NCBI RefSeq assembly: GCF_000186865.1
Contig: NW_008705591.1
Location: 400,562-433,423, forward strand
Direction: 5' to 3'
DNA from: Aureococcus anophagefferens
Taxonomy: Eukaryota; Sar; Pelagophyceae; Pelagomonadales; Pelagomonadaceae
Length of the DNA: 32,862 nt
Part shown: positions 32,314 to 32,862 of the stretch, piece by piece
Numbering within the stretch: the stretch's first letter is position 1
Layout of the letters: each line of letters opens with the position of its first letter
The notes under the pieces: model-generated
What the model saw: the letters and a program-made list of their open reading frames with translations, nothing else
Told to the model about the DNA's origin: nothing
The model's database searches: none
Translations under genes and position numbers: made by a program

Positions 32314-32862
32314 AGAGTGAAGACTACCACGTTTTAGGGCCGCGTAAACTCTGCCCAAGTGCCGTCTGGATTGCGTTGGACCTTGGCCTCATGAGCAAGC
32401 AAGCTCCTGCCACCTGCGCTGTCGGCTGCGCGACGGGCCAGCGTGCGGCGCGTTGCAGCCGTTTCTTGTCTCAACGCGCCTACGAAGGTGCGGCGTCACT
32501 GCCCTGCGCCAGCGCCGGCAGCGCGGGCGTCTGCGAGGCTGCTACGGGCTCCGGAGCGCGCCGTCGTCGGGGCAGCCCCTGCGCCTCCGCGCCGTCGTGA
32601 GGCTCTCATCGACGGCGGCAGCGGCGCGGCGCCGCTCGCCCGCGGCGGCGGCGCGCGCGCGCCAGGCGGCGACCGCGCGCTGCGCGCCGCGCCGCGCGTC
32701 GAGCGCCGCGGCCGCTGCTGCGGCCGCGCGGCCGCGGCCGCCGCGGCGAGTGCCGCGCGAGCGCCGCGGAGCGCGCGAGACCGCTGGACGCGGACCACGT
32801 GGCGCGCCGCCGTCCGCCGGAGCGCGCGGCACGCGGCCGCGGCCCAGGCCGCAAGGCCCCGG
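32314..32862. other. Unassigned end of window with extreme GC-rich block
   Basis: 32314-32590 is ordinary to GC-rich. From about 32590 to the end the sequence is almost entirely G and C (repeated GCGGCCGCGG-type text), with Ala/Arg-rich frames open on several strands. It may be the edge of a GC-rich gene, a low-complexity spacer or an assembly join. No gene can be supported. Confidence 0.45.

Noticed and set aside
32268..32832. Frames on both strands in the final GC-rich block
   Set aside because: Ala/Arg-rich low-complexity text open in several frames at once, with no recognisable domain.

Overview
The window is nuclear DNA of a unicellular eukaryote that I cannot place more closely; an alga or heterotrophic protist fits best. 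Five of the six genes are conserved eukaryotic proteins: a giant HECT ubiquitin ligase, splicing factor U2AF large subunit, eRF1, eEF1B-gamma and APC1. The genes are cut by many tiny spliceosomal introns, mostly 39-72 bp. Coding DNA has roughly balanced base composition. The spacers hold GC-rich patches, 13-14 nt poly-G runs and dispersed repeats. There are no prokaryotic operons, and I saw no tRNA, rRNA or CRISPR array.

Layout. 53-11959 (+): RCC1/LamG/FN3/SPRY/HECT ubiquitin ligase, about 3,800 codons in 11 exon blocks, broken in the HECT domain by a 50-N assembly gap (11340-11389). 11960-14386: spacer with a dispersed repeat and an 881-bp transposon-like insertion that has inverted ends, an apparent 8-bp target duplication and an empty-site relative at 25054-25191. 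14387-16200 (-): U2AF large subunit, 5 exons. 16201-17403: repeat-rich spacer with palindromic GGTAATTACC clusters. 17404-20107 (-): unrecognised protein with an IQ-like N-terminus and a small cysteine cluster. 20108-20999: dispersed repeat carrying an 87-bp insertion. 21000-22547 (-): eRF1, 5 exons, complete at 437 aa. 22548-23498: spacer between divergent eRF1 and eEF1B-gamma. 23499-24818 (+): intronless eEF1B-gamma, 439 aa. 24819-26169: repeat-rich spacer. 26170 to about 32075 (+): APC1 in at least 12 exons. 32076-32862: an inverted copy of a repeat at 25441, then a very GC-rich end.

Function. The genes are housekeeping genes rather than a cassette. Two act in ubiquitin-dependent control (HECT ligase, APC/C scaffold), two in translation (elongation, termination) and one in 3' splice-site recognition. 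Three junctions in U2AF and APC1 preserve protein homology best as GC-AG introns, and a GTGTCC donor fits three more. The most novel material is in the spacers: the insertion with its empty site, the repeat family found just upstream of two start codons, and the inverted repeats flanking APC1. I found no convincing undescribed multigene system.
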